From the NCBI GenBank assembly GCA_030731695.1, contig JANQTK010000051.1:1-19436 (forward strand): a DNA stretch of 19,436 nt, read 5' to 3'. This DNA is from Polaribacter sp. Lineage in GTDB: Bacteria > Bacteroidota > Bacteroidia > Flavobacteriales > Flavobacteriaceae. The number at the start of each line of letters is the position of its first letter. Within the stretch, counting starts at the first letter, position 1. The notes beneath the pieces were generated by a model. The model was not told where the DNA came from. It worked only from the letters and a program-made list of their open reading frames with translations, and made no database searches. The translations under genes were made by a program, and so were the position numbers. This document shows, piece by piece, positions 7,575-14,512 of this stretch.

Positions 7575-9008
7575 ATGACAGAAAAGAGCGTTGTTGAAAT
7601 TTTAAATTCAAGTATTATTTCTCAAGAAATTGTACTAAAAGGCTGGGTAAGAACTTTTAGAAGCAATCGTTTTATTGCTTTAAACGATGGTTCAACCATC
7701 AAAAATATTCAATGTGTTATTGACTTTGAAAAAACTCCCGAAGAAACTTTAAAAAGAATTACTACTGGAGCTGCAATTGCTGTAAAAGGTGTTATTGTAG
7801 AAAGTCAAGGAAAAGGACAATCTGTAGAAATTCAGGTTTCTGAAATCACAATTTTAGGAGATTCAAATCCAGAAGAATATCCAATTCAACCAAAAAAACA
7901 CAGTTTCGAATTTTTAAGAGAAAATGCACATTTGCGCACACGAACCAATACTTTTGGAGCAGTTATGCGTGTTCGTTCTAAACTATCTTTTGCGGTTCAT
8001 ACTTATTTTCAAGAAAATGGTTTTAATTATGTAAATACCCCAATTATTACTGGTTCAGACGCTGAAGGTGCAGGAGAAATGTTTAAAGTTACCACTTTTC
8101 ACCCTTCAAAAGCACCTTTAACAGAAGACGGAAATATTGACTATTCTAAAGATTTTTTCGGAAAAGAAACGAATTTAACAGTTTCTGGTCAATTAGAAGC
8201 TGAAGCATATGCCATGTCTTTAGGAAAAGCCTATACTTTTGGCCCTACTTTTAGAGCTGAAAATTCAAATACAACCAGGCATTTAGCCGAATTTTGGATG
8301 ATTGAACCTGAAGTTGCTTTTATGGATTTGAATGGAAATATGGATTTGGCAGAAGACTTTATCAAATCGGTTTTGAAATATATTTTAAAACATTGTACTG
8401 ATGATTTAGAATTTTTAAATCAACGTTTGTTAGATGAAGATAAAACAAAACCAATGAACGAACGCAGTGAAATGAGTTTGTTAGAGAAATTGCGTTTTGT
8501 GGTTGACAATAATTTTAAACGAGTTTCTTACACAGAAGCAATTGATATTTTACGAAATTCAACTCCTAATAAAAAGAAAAAATTTCAATATCCTATCAAT
8601 GAATGGGGAGCAGATTTACAATCTGAGCACGAGCGTTTTTTAGTAGAAACACATTTTAAATGTCCTGTAATTTTATTTGATTATCCAGCAAATATCAAGG
8701 CATTTTACATGCGTTTGAATGATGATGGAAAAACAGTTAGAGCCATGGATGTATTATTTCCAGGTATTGGCGAAATTGTTGGAGGATCTCAAAGAGAAGA
8801 GCGTTTTGATGTTTTAGTAGCTAAAATGAAAGCTTTAGACATTGAAGAAAAAGAATTGTGGTGGTATTTAGATTTACGAAAATACGGTACAGCAGTGCAT
8901 TCAGGTTTTGGTCTTGGTTTTGAACGTTTAGTGCAATTTTCTACAGGAATGAGCAATATTCGTGATGTAATTCCATTTCCAAGAACGCCTCAAAATGCTG
9001 AATTTTAA
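7575..9008 (+). CDS. asnS: Asparaginyl-tRNA synthetase
   Basis: AsnRS charges tRNA-Asn with asparagine in the cytoplasm. The 477-residue product starts at ATG 7575, preceded by an A-rich stretch. The frame is open for another 65 codons upstream, but that part overlaps the transporter gene, is basic and low-complexity, and contains the promoter. Domains: an N-terminal OB-fold anticodon-binding domain (about 18-100, VLKGWVRTFRS...) and a class II catalytic core with motif 2 FRAENSNTTRHLAEFWMIEPE (226-246) and motif 3 GFGLGFERLV (444-453). The run ENSNTTRHLAEFW and the segment DFFGKE (193-198) track the E. coli AsnRS sequence closely, which separates it from AspRS. A terminator follows 25 bases downstream. 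Confidence 0.97.
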   Translation: MTEKSVVEILNSSIISQEIVLKGWVRTFRSNRFIALNDGSTIKNIQCVIDFEKTPEETLKRITTGAAIAVKGVIVESQGKGQSVEIQVSEITILGDSNPEEYPIQPKKHSFEFLRENAHLRTRTNTFGAVMRVRSKLSFAVHTYFQENGFNYVNTPIITGSDAEGAGEMFKVTTFHPSKAPLTEDGNIDYSKDFFGKETNLTVSGQLEAEAYAMSLGKAYTFGPTFRAENSNTTRHLAEFWMIEPEVAFMDLNGNMDLAEDFIKSVLKYILKHCTDDLEFLNQRLLDEDKTKPMNERSEMSLLEKLRFVVDNNFKRVSYTEAIDILRNSTPNKKKKFQYPINEWGADLQSEHERFLVETHFKCPVILFDYPANIKAFYMRLNDDGKTVRAMDVLFPGIGEIVGGSQREERFDVLVAKMKALDIEEKELWWYLDLRKYGTAVHSGFGLGFERLVQFSTGMSNIRDVIPFPRTPQNAEF

Positions 9009-9033
9009 ACATTAAAAATAACTTTATAAAAAC

Positions 9034-9061
9034 AATCGTCATTCCTCAAAGAATGGCGATT
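9034..9061 (+). terminator. Intrinsic terminator after asnS
   Basis: AATCGTCATTC (9034-9044) pairs with GAATGGCGATT (9051-9061) as an 11-base-pair stem containing one G-U pair, with a six-base loop. The sequence continues TTATTTTTG, a T-rich tract. It lies 25 bases after the asnS stop and just before the rpoN promoter box. Confidence 0.85.
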
Positions 9062-9080
9062 TTATTTTTGTCTTAATTGT

Positions 9081-9088
9081 TATCTTTG
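9081..9088 (+). promoter_or_regulatory. Candidate -7 promoter element of rpoN
   Basis: TATCTTTG is a full match to TAnnTTTG and ends only five bases before the rpoN ATG at 9094. If it is used, the transcript would begin at or within a few bases of the start codon, so the mRNA would be leaderless or nearly so. The -33 region is weak: no TTG lies at the expected spacing. Confidence 0.5.
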
Positions 9089-9093
9089 TAATT

Positions 9094-10557
9094 ATGTTGA
9101 AACAAAGTTTACAATTCAAACTCTTACAAAAATTATCTCCACAACAAATCCAGTTGATGAAGTTAATTCAATTGCCTACGCAAGCATTTGAAGAACGCTT
9201 GAAACAAGAATTGGAAGAAAATCCTGCTCTTGATGATGCAAAAGAAGAAACTGAAAATTATGATGACGATTTGTCAAACGAGTATGATGATGATATTGGT
9301 ACTGAAAAAATAAATGCTGATGACATTAATATTGATGAATATTTGAGTGATGATGAAGTACCAAGTTATAAAACTCAAGCGAATAATTATTCAGCTGATG
9401 ATGAAGAGAAAAATGTGCCTTATGAAGCAGGAATTAGTTTTCATCAATCATTAAAAAATCAATTAAATACGTTTCGTTTAACGGATGATGAGTTTACAAT
9501 TGCTGAGTATTTAGTGGGTAGTATTGATGATAGTGGTTATATAAGAAGAGAAATTATTGATTTGGTTGATGACCTTGCATTTTCGGCAAATGTCTTTACA
9601 ACCGAAGAAAAAGTAGTTCAAATACTAACCTCAGTTGTTCATAATTTAGATCCAATAGGTATTGGCGCTAGAGATTTAAAAGAGTGTTTGGTGATTCAAT
9701 TAAAATCGAAAGACTCAAATAAAATAAGAACGTTAGCGATTGATATTTTAGAAAATGCGTTTGATCATTTTGTTAAAAAACATTATGAAAAACTACAAGA
9801 TAAATATGGAATTTCTGAAGAGGAATTGAAATTAATCAATACCGAAATTTCAAAATTAAATCCAAAACCCGGAAGTTCGTATGCAGGAAACAACAAATTT
9901 GCAGAACAAATTGTACCTGATTTTTCGATCAAAATTATTGATGGAGAACTAGAATTAACCTTGAATTCTAGAAATGCTCCTGAATTGCATATTTCTAAAG
10001 AATACAGCAATATGATGAAAGGATATCAAGAAGCTACCACAAAAAGTCAGTCACAAAAAGATGCTGTTTTTTTCATCAAACAAAAATTAGATTCTGCAAA
10101 ATGGTTTATTGATGCTATCAAACAACGCCAGCAAACATTATTGGTTACCATGAATGCCATCATGCATTACCAATATGATTATTTCTTAACTGGTGATGAA
10201 CGCAAGCTAAAACCAATGATTTTAAAAGATATTGCTGACCAAATCAATATGGATATTTCTACGGTTTCTAGAGTTGCAAACAGCAAATACGTTTCTACAC
10301 CTTATGGTACAAAATTGATTAAAGAATTCTTTTCAGAATCTATGAAAAATGACCAAGGTGAAGACGTTTCTACTAAGGAAATTAAAAATATTTTGCAAAC
10401 AGTAATTGCTGAGGAAAATAAAAAAAGACCTTTAACTGACGAAAAATTAGCCGAAATTTTGAAAGATAAAGGGTATCCAATTGCTAGAAGAACTATTGCA
10501 AAATATAGAGAGCAGTTAGACTTGCCTGTTGCGCGCTTACGAAAAGAAATTTTGTGA
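9094..10557 (+). CDS. rpoN: RNA polymerase sigma-54 factor
   Basis: Sigma-54 directs RNA polymerase to -24/-12 promoters that need an AAA+ enhancer-binding activator. The 487-residue product is the normal size. Region I (1-47) is glutamine- and leucine-rich (LQKLSPQQIQLMKLIQLP); region II (about 48-107) is strongly acidic with many Asp and Glu; the core-binding region follows (about 110-310). A helix-turn-helix segment (DIADQINMDISTVSRVANSKY) lies near 380-400, and the diagnostic RpoN box ARRTIAKYRE sits at 464-473, with 14 residues after it. The stop TGA overlaps the GTG start of the next gene. No sigma-54 activator is present in the window, so its regulon cannot be inferred here. Confidence 0.97.
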   Translation: MLKQSLQFKLLQKLSPQQIQLMKLIQLPTQAFEERLKQELEENPALDDAKEETENYDDDLSNEYDDDIGTEKINADDINIDEYLSDDEVPSYKTQANNYSADDEEKNVPYEAGISFHQSLKNQLNTFRLTDDEFTIAEYLVGSIDDSGYIRREIIDLVDDLAFSANVFTTEEKVVQILTSVVHNLDPIGIGARDLKECLVIQLKSKDSNKIRTLAIDILENAFDHFVKKHYEKLQDKYGISEEELKLINTEISKLNPKPGSSYAGNNKFAEQIVPDFSIKIIDGELELTLNSRNAPELHISKEYSNMMKGYQEATTKSQSQKDAVFFIKQKLDSAKWFIDAIKQRQQTLLVTMNAIMHYQYDYFLTGDERKLKPMILKDIADQINMDISTVSRVANSKYVSTPYGTKLIKEFFSESMKNDQGEDVSTKEIKNILQTVIAEENKKRPLTDEKLAEILKDKGYPIARRTIAKYREQLDLPVARLRKEIL

Positions 10558-11153
10558 AAATTCCTCAATTTATATCAGTTATTTTACATCCTATTGTTAT
10601 TCCAACTATTGTAGTGATGTTATATTTTTTAGTAAGTCCCATCAATTTTGAAAGCCAGCAAAAATTAGGTGTTTTAAGTTTGGTATTTATAATTACTTAT
10701 TTGATTCCATTATTGATTTTATTACTTTTTAAAAAATTAAAACTGATAGATTCTTATAAGACAGAAACAATTCGCGATAGAAAATTACCTGTAGCTATTA
10801 TGTTAGTTGTTTTTTATTTACTTGGAAATACCTTGCATTATATTCAAAATTTTAACGATATAGCATTGCTTTTTTACGCAACATCTTTTGGATTGGTAAT
10901 CCTGTATATTATATTTCATTTTCAAATTAAAGCGAGTATTCATCTGCTTTCATTTGGAATCTTTACAGGTTTTTTTATGGTATTAAGTGTTATTCACAAT
11001 CAATCATATTTAATGATTATCATGTTTACTTTATTACTTTCTGGAATTATAGCATCTGCACGATTACATCTAAATGCTCATACACCAAAAGAAATTTATG
11101 TTGGTTTTTTTATAGGGCTTATTGCCCCAATAGTAACGTATTGTATTTTATAA
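10554..11153 (+). CDS. PAP2-like integral membrane protein
   Basis: A 199-residue, almost entirely hydrophobic protein with about six membrane segments (roughly 8-28, 38-59, 79-96, 103-124, 128-146, 150-168, with a last one at 182-198). It resembles PAP2-superfamily phosphatases weakly: an arginine/lysine cluster RDRKLP (74-79) resembles motif 1, KASIH (126-130) sits where PSGH is expected, and ARLHLNAHTPKE (169-180) resembles the SR...H...D motif 3 with Arg170 and His176 kept. Because motif 2 lacks PSG and motif 3 has Glu in place of Asp, lipid-phosphate phosphatase activity is uncertain. It starts with GTG inside the rpoN stop (four-base overlap GTGA), so translation is probably coupled to rpoN. 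Its 3' end overlaps the next gene tail to tail. Confidence 0.7.
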   Translation: MKIPQFISVILHPIVIPTIVVMLYFLVSPINFESQQKLGVLSLVFIITYLIPLLILLLFKKLKLIDSYKTETIRDRKLPVAIMLVVFYLLGNTLHYIQNFNDIALLFYATSFGLVILYIIFHFQIKASIHLLSFGIFTGFFMVLSVIHNQSYLMIIMFTLLLSGIIASARLHLNAHTPKEIYVGFFIGLIAPIVTYCIL

Positions 11154-11822
11154 AATATAAAAAATCAATCCAAACTTTAAAATACTAGTATCAATAGATT
11201 CAGTATTGATGGTTGCATTCTTAAAAATTGGGGTCAAATTATAAAAAACATGAAGATTAATTACGTCATAACCTGCTGAGAAAGTTAAACCGTACTGGAA
11301 ATTGTTATATGCTGAAACATTTTTATAGGAAAATTGAGTACCATTATCTTCAAATCGAAATTTGTTTGAAAAATTATATAAGAATTTCACGCCAGTATAA
11401 ATTCGCCAAAAATCATACTTTACAGCACTGGAAGTTCGCCAACGAAATTCTAATGGAAACTCTAAATTATGTGATGTAAAAATATTCGAATTCAAATTTA
11501 ATGACTCACTAAAAACAGTTGAATTATTAATTTCTTCAACTTTTAAATTATGATTAAAATAATCATACCCATAACCAACACCAATAGCGAATGAAATAGT
11601 TCCTTGTTTGTTTAAAATAATATCCTTTATAAAACCTGTAGATACTCCAAATGAAAAGCCACTTTTACTAATTGCAGTTGGTTGTTTAAAAAATTGGGCA
11701 TAGGAAATGGAAGCATAAATTTGATCATCTGCATATCTATCTCCAATTTGTAAAGAATCTTTCTGAGCAAATGAAATTGAAACAGAGAAAATGAAAAAAA
11801 GGAAAGAAAAAATTTTATTCAT
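11148..11822 (-). CDS. Outer-membrane beta-barrel protein, porin/PorT-like
   Basis: The chosen ATG at 11822 gives 224 residues with a typical signal peptide: Met-Asn-Lys, a Phe/Leu/Ile-rich core, then SFA|Q, cleavage expected after about residue 19. An ATG five codons earlier is in frame but would put extra charged residues before the signal. The mature part is made of alternating hydrophobic/aromatic strands (for example SGFSFGVSTGF, ISFAIGVGYGYDY, FRIYTGVKFLYNF-like runs, LKFGLIFYIL at the end), with a C-terminal aromatic-rich strand. This fits a small outer-membrane barrel of the broad PorT/OmpW-like group common in Bacteroidetes; I cannot assign it to type IX secretion PorT itself. It lies just downstream of the exb operon terminator. 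A TAAATTTG box (11832-11825) would give an almost leaderless transcript, with low confidence. Confidence 0.75.
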   Translation of the reverse strand: MNKIFSFLFFIFSVSISFAQKDSLQIGDRYADDQIYASISYAQFFKQPTAISKSGFSFGVSTGFIKDIILNKQGTISFAIGVGYGYDYFNHNLKVEEINNSTVFSESLNLNSNIFTSHNLEFPLEFRWRTSSAVKYDFWRIYTGVKFLYNFSNKFRFEDNGTQFSYKNVSAYNNFQYGLTFSAGYDVINLHVFYNLTPIFKNATINTESIDTSILKFGLIFYIL

Positions 11823-11888
11823 ATCAAATTTAAACATGATGAAATATACAATATTTTATAGGTAAAATAAAAGAATAGTATGACAAAA

Positions 11889-11920
11889 AAAAAGGGTAAT
11901 TCAAATGAATTACCCTTTTT
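11889..11920 (-). terminator. Intrinsic terminator of the exb operon
   Basis: Fifteen-base arms (11889-11903 and 11906-11920) are exact reverse complements, with core GGGTAATTCA. The two central bases plus the innermost pairs form the loop. On the minus strand the stem is followed by a T-rich run, 17 bases beyond the stop of the last exbD. It separates the exb operon from the barrel gene. Confidence 0.9.
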
Positions 11921-11937
11921 AAATTTTATTTAATGAT

Positions 11938-12399
11938 TTAATTTGAACCTTTCTGAGTTGAATAACTCACTTTTAAAGCATTTACATCTCTCAATTTCAA
12001 ACGAATATCTGTAATAGTACCTACACTCGATTCTTTATCAGCTTTAATTGATGTTGTCATAAAAGGTATTTCAGCTTCTGATACTTTTGTTCTAGCATTG
12101 ATAATGAACGCAGGAACCTGATCAGCTGAAGCAATTTTGTCATTTAACTGAATTTTGTTGTATCCACTTCCTTTATTTGCATCTTTAGCTTTTCCTACAT
12201 AAATAGTACAAACTAAACTTTTATGCTCTAACTTTTTAATTTCAGTGGCACTAGGAAGTCTTGGGTTTTCAATTCTCAAATCAGTTTCTCTCATGGTAGT
12301 TGTAACCATGAAAAAGAATAATAACATGAAAACGATGTCAGGTAAAGCTGCAGTATTTACAGCAGGCATTCCTTTCTTCTTTTTTCTAAATTTAGACAT
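11938..12399 (-). CDS. exbD: ExbD/TolR-family biopolymer transport protein (short)
   Basis: A 153-residue protein with the ExbD layout: a short basic cytoplasmic N-terminus (KFRKKKKG), one membrane helix (about 18-36, PDIVFMLLFFFMVTTTM) with the essential aspartate, here Asp21, and a periplasmic domain (about 40-153). ExbD helices sit inside the ExbB pentamer and carry protons across the inner membrane to drive TonB or a similar arm. It is the last gene of the four-gene operon, 22 bases after the longer exbD, and is followed by the terminator. It has one Cys (Cys64) and no CxxC. The two ExbD paralogues probably do not simply duplicate each other, because their periplasmic domains differ in length and content. 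Confidence 0.92.
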   Translation of the reverse strand: MSKFRKKKKGMPAVNTAALPDIVFMLLFFFMVTTTMRETDLRIENPRLPSATEIKKLEHKSLVCTIYVGKAKDANKGSGYNKIQLNDKIASADQVPAFIINARTKVSEAEIPFMTTSIKADKESSVGTITDIRLKLRDVNALKVSYSTQKGSN

Positions 12400-12421
12400 A
12401 ATTGTTAAATTTTAAAATTAA

Positions 12422-13066
12422 TTAAGATGTTGGTTCAGCATCAGAAATAATTTGAGGATAAGCAGTCTTAATAAACTCTACTTTAACTCTTAAATCTTCC
12501 GCTCTGTCTTTCATACCAGCATTCTTTTTAGCTTCTTCATAAGCTTTTTCCATTTCATCAAAAGTCATTTGATACTTTTGTTTGGTCAATCTATTTCTCA
12601 ATTCAGTGTAAGCTTTTAACAACTCATTTTGAACCTGAATATAAGTACCATATTCAGTACCTCTATCACTTTGAACAGATATAATAGCTTTGTTTGGATG
12701 ATCAGATGAGCTTTCGCTTCTTTCACCTTGACAATAGTCACAAGCTTTTCCTGGAGATCCATCTTCACCTGCATTTCCTATACCTCCACCATTATCAATA
12801 AACTTCACAGCTGCGTCTTTCAAATCTTTAATATCCATTCTCTGATCTTCAACCAATAATTCATTATTTCTGTTGATAAGAACTACAAAGATATTTTTTT
12901 CTTTGATCACTGGAGGTACATAATCAGCTGGTGGCTTTTCTGATAACTTCTTAGAAATACCTGAATCTACATTCATTGTTGTGGTAACTAAGAAGAAAAT
13001 CAATAACAGAAAAGCAATGTCCGCCATTGAACCTGCATTAATTTCTGGATTTTCTCTTCTTGCCAT
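12422..13066 (-). CDS. exbD: ExbD/TolR-family biopolymer transport protein (long, CxxC insert)
   Basis: A 214-residue ExbD homologue, about 60-70 residues longer than E. coli ExbD. The N-terminus (MARRENPEINAGSMADIAF) leads into one membrane helix (about 14-32) with the essential Asp16. The periplasmic part begins near residue 33 and contains a glycine-rich insert (93-106), then CDYCQG with Cys109 and Cys112, a Ser/Asp-rich stretch, and a segment resembling the ExbD core (AIISVQSDRGTEYGTY, 127-142). It ends with a charged, probably coiled-coil helix (about 165-197). The CxxC could form a disulfide or bind metal in the periplasm. It lies 9 bases after the small membrane gene and 22 before the second exbD. 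Confidence 0.92.
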   Translation of the reverse strand: MARRENPEINAGSMADIAFLLLIFFLVTTTMNVDSGISKKLSEKPPADYVPPVIKEKNIFVVLINRNNELLVEDQRMDIKDLKDAAVKFIDNGGGIGNAGEDGSPGKACDYCQGERSESSSDHPNKAIISVQSDRGTEYGTYIQVQNELLKAYTELRNRLTKQKYQMTFDEMEKAYEEAKKNAGMKDRAEDLRVKVEFIKTAYPQIISDAEPTS

Positions 13067-13075
13067 AGTGTTTTG

Positions 13076-13534
13076 TTATTTAACCAATCCTTTTACTAAA
13101 TCCCACACAAAAAACAAGCTTGCAATACCACCTAAAATGATGCTATACCAAATTCCTGCTCCTACCCATCTATTTACTGATGAACCTTCTTCACCTCCTG
13201 GCTCAATACCTCCAGCAGCATTGTATACTGCATCACTATCAGCTAGGATATAAGAAATTATCAATAATGCTGCCAAAACAGCTAATCCTCCTAAAGTTTT
13301 CTTTAAGTTTTCTGGATTTCTAAACAAACTTAGTAATGATAATCCAACAGCTACAACAACAGTTGCTATTAGCAACCATGTAGAAAAGTAGATTAGTGGA
13401 CTTATCACACTGTTTTGAATTGCTGCATCTGTTTCAATTGCTGCAGTATCTTCCATAAAAATTCTTATGAAAAGAATACCCCCAATTAAGGCAATACCAG
13501 CAATTAAAAGATTTAATATTTTAGTACTCTTCAT
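13076..13534 (-). CDS. Uncharacterised four-helix membrane protein of the exb operon
   Basis: I do not recognise a named family. The 152-residue product has four membrane helices (about 6-26, 46-70, 80-98, 123-146). Charge distribution suggests both termini are cytoplasmic: the loop between helices 2 and 3 is basic (RNPENLKK), while the loops after helices 1 and 3 are acidic (MEDTAAIETD; 99-122, with Glu/Asp and Gly runs) and would be periplasmic. It has no cysteine and no catalytic motif. It is embedded between exbB (8 bases upstream) and the long exbD (9 bases downstream), so it is almost certainly co-expressed and may be an accessory subunit of the ExbBD motor. I have the impression that the same arrangement occurs in other flavobacteria, but I cannot check it here. 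Confidence 0.85.
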   Translation of the reverse strand: MKSTKILNLLIAGIALIGGILFIRIFMEDTAAIETDAAIQNSVISPLIYFSTWLLIATVVVAVGLSLLSLFRNPENLKKTLGGLAVLAALLIISYILADSDAVYNAAGGIEPGGEEGSSVNRWVGAGIWYSIILGGIASLFFVWDLVKGLVK

Positions 13535-13542
13535 AATGAATA

Positions 13543-14265
13543 TTATTTTTTAAACTTTACTAATAAATCTACCAATGAGATAGATGCATCTTCCATACTA
13601 TTTACAATACTATCAATTTTTGCAACGATATAATTATAAAAAATTTGAAGAATAATTGCCACAACAAGACCAAATACTGTTGTTAATAAGGCGATTTTAA
13701 TACCACCTGCCACAACTGCTGGAGAAATGTCATTAGCTACTGCGATATCGTTAAATGCTCCAATCATACCAATTACAGTACCCATGAAACCTAACATCGG
13801 TGCAAGAGCGATAAATAATGAGATCCAAGAAACATTTTTCTCTAATTGTCCCATTTGAACTCCACCGTAAGCAACAACTGCTTTTTCAGCTTCTTCTACT
13901 CCTTCATCAACTCTGTCTAAACCTTGGTAAAAAATAGACGCAACAGGTCCTTTTGTATTTCTACAAACTTCTTTTGCAGCTTCAACACCACCAGAACTTA
14001 AAGCTTCATCTACTTCTGCTAATAATTTTTTAGTATTGGTTGTAGCCATGTTTAAATAAATAATTCTTTCAATGGCGATTGCTAATCCTAAGATTAACGC
14101 AACTAATACAATTCCCATAAATCCTGGACCACCATCAATAAAGTTTTGCTTTAATACTTGGTGAAACGTTTTTGCTTCTGTTACTGCTTCTTGAGCAAAA
14201 GTTGATTGTATAGCTCCAAAAAACATGAATCCTGTTACAGATAAGGCATTTACTACTTTTTTCAT
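13543..14265 (-). CDS. exbB: MotA/TolQ/ExbB proton channel family protein
   Basis: ExbB forms the pentameric inner-membrane stator that, with ExbD, uses the proton gradient to power TonB-type transport across the outer membrane. The 240-residue product has an N-terminal hydrophobic segment that resembles a signal peptide (MKKVVNALSV... ending STFA|Q), seen in many Bacteroidetes ExbB proteins. Then come TM1 (48-69), a large cytoplasmic region, TM2 (147-172) with the conserved GTVIGM (162-167, Thr163), and TM3 (184-213) with ALLTTVFGLVVAI, where Thr195/Thr196 correspond to the channel-lining threonine. It heads the operon exbB - small membrane protein - exbD - exbD. No tonB gene is in the window. 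A TATCTTTA box lies 35 bases upstream of the ATG. Confidence 0.94.
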   Translation of the reverse strand: MKKVVNALSVTGFMFFGAIQSTFAQEAVTEAKTFHQVLKQNFIDGGPGFMGIVLVALILGLAIAIERIIYLNMATTNTKKLLAEVDEALSSGGVEAAKEVCRNTKGPVASIFYQGLDRVDEGVEEAEKAVVAYGGVQMGQLEKNVSWISLFIALAPMLGFMGTVIGMIGAFNDIAVANDISPAVVAGGIKIALLTTVFGLVVAIILQIFYNYIVAKIDSIVNSMEDASISLVDLLVKFKK

Positions 14266-14299
14266 CTTGGTTATAAATTAATTTTAATAGTTAACGGGT

Positions 14300-14307
14300 T
14301 AAAGATA
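14300..14307 (-). promoter_or_regulatory. Candidate -7 promoter element of the exb operon
   Basis: The minus strand reads TATCTTTA, one base off TAnnTTTG, 35 bases before the exbB ATG. The -33 region is not convincing: the TTTTTG upstream is only 13 bases away and a CTG occupies the 19-base position. It is the best promoter candidate for the operon, but not certain. Confidence 0.4.
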
Positions 14308-14512
14308 TAAATTTTCAAATCAAAAACAGAAAATCTCCGAAACTTTCTATCTTTAAAAAAGTTTTTTTGAATCGCTCTCTGCTTACTGTGGGGCAAGTAA
14401 CAAAAAATGTTAGGCATAAAAAAATTTTTTTACTGCTATTTATTGACAATTTATAAATTTTTTAAAAATTGTGTTTTGAAATATCATTTTATAGGGATGT
14501 TACAAAATAATT
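14308..14512. other. Intergenic region between ansA and exbB
   Basis: This is the largest part of the longest gene-free gap in the window (14266-14512). It is very AT-rich, with a palindromic run of seven A and seven T at 14418-14431 and several weak inverted repeats (ACAATTT at 14446-14452 with AAATTGT at 14466-14472; TTACT at 14383-14387 with AGTAA at 14396-14400). No convincing intrinsic terminator for ansA, no small gene and no RNA gene could be recognised here. Confidence 0.5.

Noticed and set aside
14383..14400. Inverted repeat around a G-rich loop in the ansA/exbB gap, considered as an RNA structure or terminator
   Set aside because: Only five base pairs with no T tract and no further support; expected by chance in AT-rich DNA.
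14418..14431. Run of seven A followed by seven T, considered as an origin or protein-binding site
   Set aside because: Simple A/T tract with no associated boxes or repeats; such tracts are common in this base composition.
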